A stretch of DNA of 64,000 nt, taken from the NCBI RefSeq assembly GCF_000146165.2, contig NC_004347.2:434001-498000 (forward strand). Direction: 5' to 3'. The stretch comes from Shewanella oneidensis MR-1. Lineage in GTDB: Bacteria > Pseudomonadota > Gammaproteobacteria > Enterobacterales > Shewanellaceae. Made by a program: the position numbers and the translations under genes. The first letter of the stretch is position 1, and every line of letters begins with the position of its first letter. The notes under the pieces are model-generated. The model did no database searches. It was not told the origin of the DNA and saw only the letters and a program-made list of their open reading frames with translations. Below are positions 1 to 10,732 of this stretch, piece by piece.

Positions 1-189
1 ACTTTTACGCATAAAGTATTAATTAAATGATTATTTTGTCTAAAAACTTGATGCTAAAACGTATTGCGTTCTAACAAAGGTTTGACATTGTTAGTTAAGT
101 TGACGCATTTAACACAGAGTCAAAACATCGGCGCGAGTTATACCTGTTTTTAATGGGACTATTTAGTGGGGTTATGCTGTAAAGGTTAG
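1..189. other. Intergenic edge, no gene seen
   Basis: AT-rich sequence between the left edge and the first CTAG repeat. No convincing ORF or RNA gene is visible on either strand. In related genomes type IV pilus genes often lie on this side of nadC, so part of it could be a promoter for a gene beyond the edge, but I could not identify clear promoter elements. Confidence 0.4.
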
Positions 190-1452
<1,263 letters not shown>

Positions 1453-1462
1453 AGGAGTAAAC

Positions 1463-2008
1463 ATGAGTTTTGAGTTTGGTTGGTTTACTGCGGCGCGGCG
1501 TTGTGAGTCGCCACATTTTAACCAGCGCCCCTTTGGGGAGATTAGCCTGTTGGTGATCCACAATATCAGCCTGCCCGCGGGATGCTTTGGCTTGCCTTAC
1601 ATTGATCAATTATTTCAAGGCTGTTTAGATACCAACGCGGATAACAGTTTTGCTGATTTGGCTGGGCTTAAAGTATCAGCGCATTTTTTAATTCGCCGTG
1701 ATGGTGAATGTGTGCAGTATGTGAGTTGTGACGATAGAGCTTGGCATGCTGGCGTATCTCGTTATGGCGAAAGGGAAAATTGTAATGACTTTTCCATTGG
1801 CATTGAGCTTGAAGGAACCGATACTGAGCCCTATACTGCCGCCCAATATCAACAACTTGTTGAATTGACTCAAGCCTTGTTAGCACAATACTCTAGCTTG
1901 AGTGCTGAGCGGATTGTTGGACATTGTGATATTGCGCCAGTGCGAAAGACTGACCCTGGCCCAAGCTTTGACTGGGAAAGGTATTTAACAAAGCTTCGCG
2001 ACTTCTAG
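1463..2008 (+). CDS. ampD: 1,6-anhydro-N-acetylmuramyl-L-alanine amidase AmpD
   Basis: Cytosolic zinc amidase of peptidoglycan recycling. It cleaves the peptide from 1,6-anhydroMurNAc-peptides and so keeps AmpR-type beta-lactamase induction low. The 181 residues match the E. coli length. Visible motifs: VIHNISLP with the first zinc His near residue 32, SAHFLIRRDG, the SIGIELEG core, and GHCDIAPVRKTDPGPSFDW with the remaining zinc ligands (His and Asp) and catalytic Lys. It has a strong SD (AAGGAG) 7 bases before ATG. It is followed by ampE after a repeat-filled gap. The TAG stop is the first CTAG of the downstream repeat. Confidence 0.97.
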   Translation: MSFEFGWFTAARRCESPHFNQRPFGEISLLVIHNISLPAGCFGLPYIDQLFQGCLDTNADNSFADLAGLKVSAHFLIRRDGECVQYVSCDDRAWHAGVSRYGERENCNDFSIGIELEGTDTEPYTAAQYQQLVELTQALLAQYSSLSAERIVGHCDIAPVRKTDPGPSFDWERYLTKLRDF

Positions 2009-2098
2009 AATCTAGGACGTTGCGCTGCTTTTAGAATCTAGGACGCTTCGCTGCTAGGACGCAGCAAAAAGCGCTGCTCTAGGACGCCACTTCTAGGC
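2004..2098. repeat. CTAG-rich repeat module 3
   Basis: Begins at the ampD stop codon and leads into the heptamer array. It contains a 52-base block at 2041-2092 that recurs without a mismatch at 3136-3187 on the far side of ampE, in the same orientation. The block itself folds (gcagc...gctgc) and carries CTAG at its joints. Confidence 0.85.
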
Positions 2099-2217
2099 TC
2101 TAGAACCTAGAGCCTAGAATCTAGAACCTAGAACCTAGAACCTAGAACCTAGAACCTAGAACCTAGAACCTAGAGCCTAGAACCTAGAACCTAGAGCCTA
2201 GAACCTAGGGTCTAGAA
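2099..2217. repeat. Heptamer tandem array, 17 units of CCTAGAA type
   Basis: Exactly 17 consecutive 7-base units: eleven CCTAGAA, three TCTAGAA or CCTAGGG variants at the ends and interior, and three CCTAGAG. Every unit contains CTAG. It lies between ampD and the ampE ribosome-binding site, outside any coding sequence. Clean tandem repetition suggests slippage-prone, length-variable DNA. It has no spacers, so it is not a CRISPR array. Confidence 0.9.
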
Positions 2218-2277
2218 TGGCGAAGCCCGCTCTGTTTGTTTCTAGCTTGTCCTGCTTTTATACAAGGAGTACTACCG

Positions 2278-3129
2278 ATGGCATTATTTTCATTACTGGT
2301 CGCCATTCTTGTGGAGCGATTAAAGTTTCTTCCCGCTGCTTGGCAATGTGATCGCGTACTGCAATCTTACCAATCTACCTTTTTTGGTGATAAAGCATCC
2401 CTTAACAACACCAATATGCTGTTGGCATTGATATTACCCGCCGTTGTGGTTTATCTGTTGGGCTGGATTGTGTCTGATATGTTTTGGGGACTGTTAAACC
2501 TCGCCCTATGGGTGCTGGTGGCAATTATTTGTTTTAACCATCAAAAACAACGCGATACTTTTAAAAAATATATGCAGGCAGCTTGCCGCTCCGATGTGCA
2601 GGCCTGTTACCACTATGCCGCTGAGTTAGATTGCAGTGAGTGTTTAAATGCGGTTTCTGAAAAAGACTTAGGTGCCAAGGTGGGGCAAAGCGTTGCTTGG
2701 ATTAACTATCGCTACTATGGTGCGGTGGCGTTATTGCTTATTTTTCTTGGGCCTGTAGGCGCGGCGCTATATTGCACTGCCCGTTTTTATGCTGAAGAAA
2801 ATATACGTAAATCACTCAATTTACCGCTGATTGAAGATATTATGTTTGTCCTTGATTGGATCCCGAGCCGGATATTTTCCTTTGGTTATGCGCTCAGTGG
2901 TCAGTTTAGTGAAGGGCTCTCGGCTTGGCGTGATAATGCGTTAAATGTTCATACTAGTGCCAGACAAGTCGTCACTGCAACGGCGTTAGCCTCGCAGCCT
3001 TTACCTGAGGTGTCTAGCGCGCCTGTTTGCGTGCAGTCAACGTTAGCATTATTAGTGCTAAGCAAGCGCAACTTTACTCTGATGGTTGCCGTGCTGTCGC
3101 TGCTGACAATTTTTGGGTTGGTGAGTTAA
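2278..3129 (+). CDS. ampE: AmpE family inner-membrane protein
   Basis: 283-residue membrane protein of the CobD/AmpE family, the usual partner of AmpD. It has been proposed to be a sensor or signal modulator in beta-lactamase regulation, but its exact activity is unsettled. Hydrophobic segments lie near residues 1-12, 43-85, 150-175 and 265-283. Family-like stretches include LLVAILVERL at the start and RFYAEENI in the middle. The ATG at 2278 is chosen because AAGGAG precedes it by 8 bases; an upstream ATG at 2236 would begin inside repeat DNA. It is bracketed by direct copies of a 52-base repeat. Confidence 0.9.
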   Translation: MALFSLLVAILVERLKFLPAAWQCDRVLQSYQSTFFGDKASLNNTNMLLALILPAVVVYLLGWIVSDMFWGLLNLALWVLVAIICFNHQKQRDTFKKYMQAACRSDVQACYHYAAELDCSECLNAVSEKDLGAKVGQSVAWINYRYYGAVALLLIFLGPVGAALYCTARFYAEENIRKSLNLPLIEDIMFVLDWIPSRIFSFGYALSGQFSEGLSAWRDNALNVHTSARQVVTATALASQPLPEVSSAPVCVQSTLALLVLSKRNFTLMVAVLSLLTIFGLVS

Positions 3130-3133
3130 TAAG

Positions 3134-3372
3134 AAGGACGCTTCGCTGCTAGGACGCAGCAAAAAGCGCTGCTCTAGGACGCCACTTCGTGGCTCTAGGA
3201 CCTAGAACCTAGAATCTAGAATCTATAAGGGCGCAGCCCGTTCTGCTTTTTCTAGCAGCAGCGCTTTTTGCAGCGCTCTAGGACCTAGAGCCTAGAATCT
3301 ATAAGGGCGCGGCCCGTTCTGCTTTTTCTAGCAGCAGTGCTTTTTGCAGCGCTCTAGAACCTAGAACCTAGC
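3134..3372. repeat. CTAG-rich repeat module 4 upstream of pdhR
   Basis: Starts five bases after the ampE stop. It holds the 52-base block also found before ampE, then two copies of 'ctataagggcg' plus 'ctgctttttctagcagcag' and CCTAGAA-type heptamers. It separates ampE from the pdhR promoter region. No gene is seen in it. Confidence 0.85.
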
Positions 3373-3528
3373 ACTTGCCCTTGTTGTGGTTTAATGGTCT
3401 GACCCCTTGGTGATATTTTTAGGCTATGCTCTCTCATCGTGAGCGGTTTTGAGTGAGATCACCTTTTAAGGTTGATTTTCAATCTGGACATCAAAAGTGT
3501 GATTTGATAAAGTGCGCTCACTCATAAA

Positions 3529-3545
3529 AATTGGTAAGACCAATT
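3529..3545. promoter_or_regulatory. PdhR operator
   Basis: AATTGGTAAGACCAATT is a perfect match to the established PdhR site (AATTGGT, 3-base spacer, ACCAATT). It lies 22 bases before the pdhR ATG and predicts autoregulation of pdhR-aceE-aceF, with repression relieved by pyruvate. Its position rules against the alternative TTG start at 3531, which would lie inside the operator. Confidence 0.92.
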
Positions 3546-3566
3546 TACAACGGAGCTGAGCGCCAA

Positions 3567-4319
3567 ATGGCCTATAGCAAAATAAATCAGCCAAAAATTT
3601 CTGATGTGATCATGGCGCAACTCGAGCAAATGATCCTCGAGGGCAGCTTACAGCCTGGCCAAAAATTGCCGCCGGAGCGTGAACTGGCTATCCAGTTTGA
3701 AGTGTCTCGCCCCTCATTGCGTGAAGCCATTCAAAAGCTTGAGGCGAAAGGGTTGTTAATGCGCCGTCAAGGCGGTGGCACCTATGTTAAAGAACAACTC
3801 TGGCAGAGTCTTGCCGATCCAATCGTTGAATTAATGACTGCCGATCCAGAAAGTCAGTACGATTTGCTGGAGTTCCGTCATGCAACTGAAGGCATGATGG
3901 CCTATTTTGCCGCGCTGCGTGGCACCGACGCCGATATGCAGAATATCAAGCGTATGATCCTTGAGGTGGAAGCCGCCACCAATATCGAACAACAAGCTGC
4001 TGCCATTGTGCGTTTCTACCGTGCCGTCGCTGAAGCGTCACACAATGTGGCTATGTTGCATCTCGTACTCAGTTTAACCCCTGTGCTGCATAAGAATGTG
4101 GCGCAAAACTTGGAGCTTTTAAGCCGCCGCGAAGAAGCTTCCACTATGGCTAACGATCACAGACGAGCGCTGCTCGCTGCAATCGTTCGTCGTGATCCCG
4201 AAGCCGCTAGAGAAGCCTCGAATGAACACTTAAGTTACATTGAAGAGGTGATGTTATCTGTGCGGGAAGAAGATAGCCGGTTGCAGCGAAGTTTGCGCCG
4301 TTTAAAGAGTGGCGCTTAA
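3567..4319 (+). CDS. pdhR: Pyruvate dehydrogenase complex repressor PdhR
   Basis: GntR-family (FadR subfamily) transcription factor, 250 residues, that senses pyruvate and represses the pyruvate dehydrogenase operon. The winged helix-turn-helix spans about residues 1-75, with PPERELA followed by SRPSLREAIQKLEAKG and the wing RRQGGGTYV. The helical FCD effector domain covers about 85-235. The ATG at 3567 (MAYSKINQP) is preceded by GGAG, about 11 bases away. The operator just upstream and aceE 81 bases downstream fit an autoregulated operon. Confidence 0.96.
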   Translation: MAYSKINQPKISDVIMAQLEQMILEGSLQPGQKLPPERELAIQFEVSRPSLREAIQKLEAKGLLMRRQGGGTYVKEQLWQSLADPIVELMTADPESQYDLLEFRHATEGMMAYFAALRGTDADMQNIKRMILEVEAATNIEQQAAAIVRFYRAVAEASHNVAMLHLVLSLTPVLHKNVAQNLELLSRREEASTMANDHRRALLAAIVRRDPEAAREASNEHLSYIEEVMLSVREEDSRLQRSLRRLKSGA

Positions 4320-4400
4320 GTTCTGTGATTTAGCTGCCAGCTAAAGCGGAATATGCCGCAAACACCATTCATTATCATGTATATAGAGAAGGACAGTGTC

Positions 4401-7067
4401 ATGTCTGAAGATATGCTACAAGACGTAGATCCGTTAGAGACTCAGGAATGGGTTGATGCCCTGCAAGCTGTATTAGAACAGGAAGGCCCTGAACGCGCCC
4501 ATTTCTTATTAGAGAAGCTGATCGATAAAGCGCGTCGTAATGGCACTCACTTGCCTTATAACGCCACAACGGCTTACCTGAACACTATCCCTGCGGGTCA
4601 AGAGCCGCACATGCCTGGTAACCAAGAGATGGAACGTCGCATTCGCGCCATCATCCGTTGGAACGCTTTAGCTATGGTGCTTCGTGGTTCTAAGAAAGAT
4701 TTAGAATTAGGCGGCCATATTTCAAGCTTCGCCTCAAGCGCGACTATCTATGACGTGTGTTTCAACCACTTCTTCCGCGGACCAAACGAAAAAGACGGCG
4801 GCGACTTAGTGTATTTCCAGGGCCATATCGCTCCTGGTATTTATGCGCGTTCATTCCTTGAAGGTCGTTTAAGCGAAGATCAATTAGCTAACTTCCGTCA
4901 AGAAGTGGATGGCAAGGGTTTATCTTCTTATCCACATCCAAAACTGATGCCGGATTACTGGCAATTCCCAACGGTTTCTATGGGCTTAGGTCCTATCCAA
5001 GCGATTTATCAGGCGCGTTTCCTGAAATATCTGACTGACCGTGGTCTGAAAGATTGTTCAGCACAAACCGTTTACTGTTTCTTAGGTGACGGTGAGTGCG
5101 ATGAGCCAGAAGCCTTAGGTGCGATTGGTTTAGCGGCGCGTGAAGAGTTAGATAACTTAGTCTTCATCGTTAACTGTAACTTACAGCGTCTTGATGGCCC
5201 TGTTCGCGGTAACGGTAAGATCATCCAAGAACTGGAAGGCGAATTCCGCGGCGCAGGTTGGGAAGTGGTTAAAGTGATTTGGGGTCGTTATTGGGACCCA
5301 TTATTGGCCCGTGATACCAGCGGTAAACTGCTGCAGTTAATGGAAGAAACCGTTGACGGTGAATACCAAAACTGTAAGGCCAAGGGCGGCGCTTATACCC
5401 GCGAACACTTCTTTGGTAAGTATCCTGAAACGGCCGAAATGGTGGCTAACATGTCAGACGATGACATTTGGCGCTTAAACCGTGGCGGTCATGATCCAGT
5501 AAAAGTGTACGCTGCCTTAGATCACGCACAAAAAACTAAAGGTCGCCCAACGGTGATTTTAGCTAAGACTGTAAAAGGTTACGGCTTAGGTGATGCGGGT
5601 GAAGGTAAAAACATCGCTCACAACGTGAAGAAAATGGGTATCGAGTCTATTCGTTACTTCCGCGATCGTTTCAATATCCCGATCCCTGACGATCAATTAG
5701 AAGATCTGCCGTTCTACCACCCAGGTCCAGATTCGGAAGAAGTGAAGTACATGATGAGCCGTCGTGCCGCGCTGCATGGTAGCGTGCCACAACGTCGTGA
5801 GAAGTTCAGCGAAGAGCTGGAAGTGCCATCACTGAAGATTTTCGATTCGATTTTACAGGGCTCTAACGGCCGTGAAATTTCGTCAACTATGGCGTTTGTT
5901 CGCGTACTGACTGCACTGTTAAAAGACAAGAAAATTGGCAAAAATATTGTGCCAATTATCCCTGACGAAGCGCGTACTTTCGGTATGGAAGGTCTGTTCC
6001 GCCAAGTGGGTATTTATGCTCACGAAGGCCAAAAATACGTACCGCAAGACTCTGACCAAGTGGCTTACTATCGTGAAGATAAAACCGGTCAAGTATTGCA
6101 AGAAGGGATTAACGAACTGGGTGCAATGTCATCTTGGGTAGCAGCAGCGACCAGCTACTCAGTCAACGATACACCTATGATCCCATTCTACATCTACTAC
6201 TCAATGTTCGGTTTCCAACGTATTGGCGACATGGCTTGGGCTGCAGGTGATATGCGTGCACGCGGCTTCTTAGTCGGTGGTACGTCTGGCCGTACAACGC
6301 TTAACGGCGAAGGCTTACAGCATCAGGATGGTCACAGCCACGTATTGGCTAACACTATCCCTAACTGTATTACTTACGATCCAACTTACGGTTACGAAAT
6401 TGCGGTTGTGGTACAAGATGGTATCCGTCGTATGTACGGCGAAAAACAAGAAGATATCTTCTACTACCTGACCACAATGAACGAAAACTATATTCAGCCT
6501 GAAATGCCAGAAGGTGCCGAGGAAGGTATCGTTAAAGGTATCTACAAGCTTGAAACGGTTAGCGGTTCTGGTAAAGGCAAAGTGCAGTTACTGAGTTGTG
6601 GCACTATTCTTGAGCAAACCCGTAAAGCGGCGCAGGCGCTGGCGAAAGACTTTGGTATCACTGCCGACGTATTTAGCGTGACCAGCTTCAACGAACTGAC
6701 TCGCGATGGTCAAGCGGTTGAGCGTTGGAACATGCTGCACCCAACGCAAACGCCAAAACAAGCGTATATCAGCCAAGTGATCTCAAGTGATGCGCCTGCA
6801 ATCGCAGCGACTGACTACATGAAGATCTACGGCGAGCAGTTACGTGCATTTATGCCAACCGATTACAAAGTGTTAGGTACTGACGGTTTCGGTCGCTCAG
6901 ACAGCCGTGACAATCTGCGTCACCACTTCGAAGTGGACGCTAAGTTCATCGTCATCGCGGCACTGAAATCTCTGGTTGATCGTAAAGAACTGCCTGTTGA
7001 TGTGTTAGCGAATGCCATCAAGGAATACGGCATCGACGCAGACAAGATCAATCCACAGTACGCGTAA
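4401..7067 (+). CDS. aceE: Pyruvate dehydrogenase E1 component (homodimeric)
   Basis: Thiamine-diphosphate enzyme that decarboxylates pyruvate and acetylates the lipoyl groups of AceF. The 888 residues match the E. coli type homodimeric E1. The ThDP/Mg motif begins at GDGECDEPE and continues to NCNLQRLDGPVRGNGK. Also visible are GHISSFASSA near the N-terminus and the EGLQHQDGHSH region that forms the active-site loop. The start is the ATG at 4401 (MSEDMLQDVD) with AGAAGGA upstream; in-frame ATGs at 4353 and 4377 lack such context. It is second in the pdhR-aceE-aceF run, with only 12 bases to aceF. Confidence 0.97.
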   Translation: MSEDMLQDVDPLETQEWVDALQAVLEQEGPERAHFLLEKLIDKARRNGTHLPYNATTAYLNTIPAGQEPHMPGNQEMERRIRAIIRWNALAMVLRGSKKDLELGGHISSFASSATIYDVCFNHFFRGPNEKDGGDLVYFQGHIAPGIYARSFLEGRLSEDQLANFRQEVDGKGLSSYPHPKLMPDYWQFPTVSMGLGPIQAIYQARFLKYLTDRGLKDCSAQTVYCFLGDGECDEPEALGAIGLAAREELDNLVFIVNCNLQRLDGPVRGNGKIIQELEGEFRGAGWEVVKVIWGRYWDPLLARDTSGKLLQLMEETVDGEYQNCKAKGGAYTREHFFGKYPETAEMVANMSDDDIWRLNRGGHDPVKVYAALDHAQKTKGRPTVILAKTVKGYGLGDAGEGKNIAHNVKKMGIESIRYFRDRFNIPIPDDQLEDLPFYHPGPDSEEVKYMMSRRAALHGSVPQRREKFSEELEVPSLKIFDSILQGSNGREISSTMAFVRVLTALLKDKKIGKNIVPIIPDEARTFGMEGLFRQVGIYAHEGQKYVPQDSDQVAYYREDKTGQVLQEGINELGAMSSWVAAATSYSVNDTPMIPFYIYYSMFGFQRIGDMAWAAGDMRARGFLVGGTSGRTTLNGEGLQHQDGHSHVLANTIPNCITYDPTYGYEIAVVVQDGIRRMYGEKQEDIFYYLTTMNENYIQPEMPEGAEEGIVKGIYKLETVSGSGKGKVQLLSCGTILEQTRKAAQALAKDFGITADVFSVTSFNELTRDGQAVERWNMLHPTQTPKQAYISQVISSDAPAIAATDYMKIYGEQLRAFMPTDYKVLGTDGFGRSDSRDNLRHHFEVDAKFIVIAALKSLVDRKELPVDVLANAIKEYGIDADKINPQYA

Positions 7068-7079
7068 GAGGCAATAAAA

Positions 7080-9113
7080 ATGGCTGAATTAAAAGAAGTT
7101 TTTGTTCCTGATATCGGCGGCGATGAAGTACAGGTTATCGAAATCTGTGCTGCTGTGGGCGATACCTTAGCGGCGGAAGAGTCGATTCTGACCGTTGAAA
7201 GCGATAAGGCGACCATGGACATTCCTGCGCCTTTCGCCGGTGTGTTAGCCGAGTTGAAAGTGGCTGTTGGTGACAAAGTCAGTGAAGGCACCTTAATTGC
7301 GTTGATACAAGCAGCGGGTGCATCTGCTCAAGCTGCTGCGCCAGTTGCTCAAGCTGCCGCTCCTGCGCCAGCCCCAGTACAAGCGGCTCCAGCCCCTGTT
7401 GTTGCAGCGCCGGCAACGGGTGCAACCAAATTAGTTGAAGCTAAGGTTGTCGAAATCAGTGTGCCAGATATCGGTGGTGACACCGATGTGTCAGTTATCG
7501 AAGTCTTAGTTGCTGCTGGCGATAAGATTGAGGTTGACGCTGGCCTTATCACGCTTGAAACCGACAAAGCGACCATGGACGTACCATCGCCATTCGCGGG
7601 TGTGGTAAAAGAAGTGAAAGTGGCTGTGGGTGACAAGGTTTCCCAAGGCTCACTGGTTATCATGCTCGAAGTGGGCGGCGCGGCACCTGCTGCAGCTCCA
7701 CAAGCGAACGCGCCAGCAGCGTCAGCTCCTGTAGCTCAAGCTGCACCTGCGGCGGCTGTTGCTCCAGTAGCTGCTGTGCCTGTGGTTGCCGTTAAAGAAA
7801 TCCAAGTGCCTGATATTGGTGATGCCAGCAATGTCGATGTGATCGAAGTGCTAGTGTCAGTGGGCGATATGATCAGTGCTGACCAAGGTTTGATCACGCT
7901 CGAAACCGATAAAGCAACCATGGAAGTACCAGCGCCATTCGCCGGCAAACTGCTGTCGTTGACCGTTAAAGTGGGCGATAAGGTTTCTCAAGGTAGCGTG
8001 ATTGCGACGATTGAAACTACTTCTGTTGCAACAGTAAGTGCGGGTGCAGCTACTGCACCTGTGGCTCAAGCCGCAGCTCCTGCTCCTGTTGCCCAAGAAG
8101 CGGCACCAGCCCCTGTTGCTGCTGCACCGAGCCGTCCACCGGTGCCACATCACCCAAGTGCGGGTGCGCCAGTATCTACTGGTGCGGTGCATGCGTCTCC
8201 TGCGGTTCGCCGTTTGGCCCGTGAATTTGGTGTAGACCTCACTCAAGTGACGGGTTCTGGCCGTAAAGGTCGCATCATGAAGGAAGACGTGCAGGCGTAT
8301 GTGAAGTACGAACTGTCGCGTCCTAAGGCGACAGCGGCTACCTCAGTTGCAACGGGTAACGGTGGCGGTCTGCAAGTGATTGCGGCACCTAAAGTGGACT
8401 TCAGCAAGTTTGGTGAAGTGGAAGAAATTCCATTAAGCCGTATCCAGAAGATCTCAGGTCCAAACCTGCACCGCAACTGGGTAACTATTCCCCACGTGAC
8501 TCAGTTCGATGAAGCTGATATCACCGAAATGGAAGAGTTCCGTAAACAGCAAAACGACGCGGCGGCGAAGAAGAAAGCCGATTATAAGATCACTCCGCTG
8601 GTCTTTATGATGAAAGCCGTGGCGAAAACGTTGCAACAGTTCCCTGTGTTCAACTCAAGCCTAAGCAGCGACGGCGAATCACTGATCCAGAAGAAGTACT
8701 TCCATATCGGTGTGGCGGTTGATACGCCAAACGGTTTAGTTGTGCCTGTGGTGCGTGATGTGGATAAGAAAGGCATTATCGAGTTATCTCGCGAATTAGC
8801 TGATATCTCTATCCGCGCTCGCGATGGTAAGCTCAAATCTGCCGATATGCAGGGTAGCTGCTTCACTATTTCAAGTTTAGGTGGCATTGGTGGTACAGCC
8901 TTTACCCCAATCGTTAACTACCCAGACGTGGCGATTTTAGGTGTGTCTAAATCTGAAATTAAGCCTAAGTGGAATGGTAAAGAGTTCGAGCCTAAATTGA
9001 TGTTGCCACTGTCGCTATCTTACGATCACCGTGTGATCGATGGTGCAATGGCGGCACGCTTTAGCGTGACCCTGTCAGGAATTCTGTCCGATATTCGTAC
9101 TTTGATTCTGTAA
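7080..9113 (+). CDS. aceF: Dihydrolipoyllysine acetyltransferase (PDH E2), three lipoyl domains
   Basis: Core of the pyruvate dehydrogenase complex. It transfers acetyl groups from lipoamide to CoA. Order along the 677 residues: three lipoyl domains, each with a DKATM motif (lipoylated lysines at about K43, K163 and K278), separated by long Ala/Pro linkers; a peripheral-subunit-binding domain near 372-410 ([23 protein letters not shown]); and the catalytic domain with the SYDHRVIDG signature (H650, D654). The three repeated lipoyl segments are near-identical in DNA, so copy number could change by recombination. The Ala-rich linkers create long spurious ORFs on the other strand. Confidence 0.97.
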   Translation: MAELKEVFVPDIGGDEVQVIEICAAVGDTLAAEESILTVESDKATMDIPAPFAGVLAELKVAVGDKVSEGTLIALIQAAGASAQAAAPVAQAAAPAPAPVQAAPAPVVAAPATGATKLVEAKVVEISVPDIGGDTDVSVIEVLVAAGDKIEVDAGLITLETDKATMDVPSPFAGVVKEVKVAVGDKVSQGSLVIMLEVGGAAPAAAPQANAPAASAPVAQAAPAAAVAPVAAVPVVAVKEIQVPDIGDASNVDVIEVLVSVGDMISADQGLITLETDKATMEVPAPFAGKLLSLTVKVGDKVSQGSVIATIETTSVATVSAGAATAPVAQAAAPAPVAQEAAPAPVAAAPSRPPVPHHPSAGAPVSTGAVHASPAVRRLAREFGVDLTQVTGSGRKGRIMKEDVQAYVKYELSRPKATAATSVATGNGGGLQVIAAPKVDFSKFGEVEEIPLSRIQKISGPNLHRNWVTIPHVTQFDEADITEMEEFRKQQNDAAAKKKADYKITPLVFMMKAVAKTLQQFPVFNSSLSSDGESLIQKKYFHIGVAVDTPNGLVVPVVRDVDKKGIIELSRELADISIRARDGKLKSADMQGSCFTISSLGGIGGTAFTPIVNYPDVAILGVSKSEIKPKWNGKEFEPKLMLPLSLSYDHRVIDGAMAARFSVTLSGILSDIRTLIL

Positions 9114-9152
9114 ACAAATAAGGCTGCTCATCTAGAGTGGCCTTTTGTTTAT

Positions 9153-9168
9153 TGTGATCAGTATCAAA
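9153..9168. promoter_or_regulatory. Possible CRP site upstream of lpdA
   Basis: TGTGATCAGTATCAAA matches the CRP consensus TGTGA-N6-TCACA at nine of ten half-site bases. It sits about 95 bases before lpdA. A single short-motif match can occur by chance, so it is only suggestive of an independent lpdA promoter. Confidence 0.35.
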
Positions 9169-9176
9169 CACAGGTT

Positions 9177-9209
9177 AAAATGCGCCCACCTTACGCGCTG
9201 GCGCATTTT
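9177..9209 (+). terminator. Hairpin between aceF and lpdA
   Basis: Perfect 10-base stem AAAATGCGCC / GGCGCATTTT with a 13-base loop in the 149-base aceF-lpdA gap. The trailing T run is only four bases. It may be a partial terminator or an RNA-stability element that sets the lpdA level apart from aceEF. Confidence 0.5.
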
Positions 9210-9262
9210 CGGTTGGCAGGATTACTCTCCTCCAACGGATTGAATGAGAATTAGAGGAAAAC

Positions 9263-10690
9263 ATGAGTAACGAAATCAAAACTCAGGTAGTGGTATTAGG
9301 AGCGGGTCCTGCTGGATATTCTGCGGCCTTCCGTGCGGCGGATTTAGGCTTGGAAACCGTTATCGTTGAACGTTTTAGCACTTTAGGTGGTGTGTGTCTG
9401 AACGTGGGTTGTATCCCATCTAAAGCCCTGTTACACGTTGCTAAAGTGATCGAAGAAGCCAAAGCCGTTGCTGCACACGGTGTGGTTTTCGGCGAGCCAA
9501 CCATCGATTTAGACAAGTTACGCAGCTTCAAGCAAAAAGTAATCAGCCAGTTGACTGGTGGCTTAGGCGGCATGTCTAAAATGCGGAAAGTTAACGTTGT
9601 TAATGGCTTCGGTAAATTCTCTGGCCCTAACAGCCTAGAAGTGACTGCAGAAGACGGCACTGTGACGGTTGTTAAGTTTGACCAAGCGATCATCGCTGCG
9701 GGTTCTCGCCCAATTAAACTGCCATTTATTCCCCATGAAGACCCACGTATTTGGGATTCGACCGACGCATTAGAACTGAAAGAAGTCCCTGGCAAATTGT
9801 TGGTAATGGGCGGTGGTATTATCGGTTTAGAAATGGGTACGGTTTACTCTTCTCTGGGCAGTGAAATCGACGTGGTTGAAATGTTCGACCAAGTGATCCC
9901 TGCGGCTGACAAAGACGTTGTTCGCGTATTCACTAAGCAAATCAAGAAGAAATTCAACCTGATCCTCGAAACTAAAGTCACAGCGGTTGAAGCCCGTGAA
10001 GACGGTATTTACGTTTCTATGGAAGGTAAGAGCGCGCCAGCTGAGCCTGTACGTTACGATGCGGTATTAGTCGCCATCGGCCGTACGCCAAATGGCAAGC
10101 TGATCGACGCTGAAAAAGCGGGCGTTAAGATTGATGAGCGTGGTTTCATCAACGTAGACAAGCAATTACGTACTAACGTACCGCACATCTACGCCATCGG
10201 TGACATCGTTGGTCAACCAATGTTGGCTCATAAAGGTGTGCATGAAGGCCACGTCGCGGCCGAAGTTATCGCGGGCATGAAGCATTACTTCGATCCAAAA
10301 GTTATCCCATCAATCGCTTACACAGACCCTGAAGTGGCCTGGGTTGGTCTGACAGAGAAAGAAGCGAAAGAGCAAGGTATTGCTTACGAAACTGCTACTT
10401 TCCCATGGGCAGCTAGTGGTCGTGCTATTGCGTCAGATTGCTCTGAAGGTATGACTAAGCTGATTTTCGATAAAGATACTCACCGCGTTATCGGTGGTGC
10501 TATCGTCGGTGTAAACGGTGGCGAACTGTTAGGCGAAATCGGTCTGGCAATCGAAATGGGTTGTGATGCTGAAGATTTAGCATTAACGATTCACGCTCAC
10601 CCAACGCTACATGAGTCTGTTGGTTTAGCGGCTGAAATCTACGAAGGCTCGATTACTGACTTGCCAAACCCAAAGGCAAAGAAAAAGTAA
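9263..10690 (+). CDS. lpdA: Dihydrolipoyl dehydrogenase (E3)
   Basis: FAD flavoenzyme that reoxidises lipoamide and reduces NAD+, shared by the pyruvate and 2-oxoglutarate dehydrogenase complexes and the glycine cleavage system. The 475 residues are full length. Visible: the FAD Rossmann motif VLGAGPAGYSAA; the redox-active disulfide in GGVCLNVGCIPSK (C45 and C50); the NAD motif MGGGIIGLEMG; TNVPHIYAIGDI; and the C-terminal HAHPTLHES with the catalytic His-Glu pair. The SD is AGAGGAAA. The gap, hairpin and possible CRP site before it suggest it can be expressed apart from aceEF. Confidence 0.97.
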   Translation: MSNEIKTQVVVLGAGPAGYSAAFRAADLGLETVIVERFSTLGGVCLNVGCIPSKALLHVAKVIEEAKAVAAHGVVFGEPTIDLDKLRSFKQKVISQLTGGLGGMSKMRKVNVVNGFGKFSGPNSLEVTAEDGTVTVVKFDQAIIAAGSRPIKLPFIPHEDPRIWDSTDALELKEVPGKLLVMGGGIIGLEMGTVYSSLGSEIDVVEMFDQVIPAADKDVVRVFTKQIKKKFNLILETKVTAVEAREDGIYVSMEGKSAPAEPVRYDAVLVAIGRTPNGKLIDAEKAGVKIDERGFINVDKQLRTNVPHIYAIGDIVGQPMLAHKGVHEGHVAAEVIAGMKHYFDPKVIPSIAYTDPEVAWVGLTEKEAKEQGIAYETATFPWAASGRAIASDCSEGMTKLIFDKDTHRVIGGAIVGVNGGELLGEIGLAIEMGCDAEDLALTIHAHPTLHESVGLAAEIYEGSITDLPNPKAKKK

Positions 10691-10706
10691 TCTAGGCTTA
10701 TTTTGC

Positions 10707-10732
10707 AAAAGCGCCTTCGAGGCGCTTTTTTA
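10707..10732 (+). terminator. Terminator after lpdA
   Basis: AAGCGCC TTCG AGGCGCTTTTTT: strong GC stem with a stable TTCG loop followed by six T residues, starting 17 bases after the lpdA stop. Ends the PDH operon. Confidence 0.9.

Noticed and set aside
2099..2217. CRISPR array
   Set aside because: Units are contiguous heptamers without spacers and no cas genes are present.
3531..3566. TTG start extending pdhR by 12 codons
   Set aside because: It lies inside the perfect PdhR operator and the protein family begins at the ATG at 3567, which has an SD.
7349..8246. Long minus-strand ORFs opposite aceF
   Set aside because: They arise from GC-rich Ala/Pro linker codons and the repeated lipoyl domains; no SD and low-complexity Ser/Thr/Ala products.
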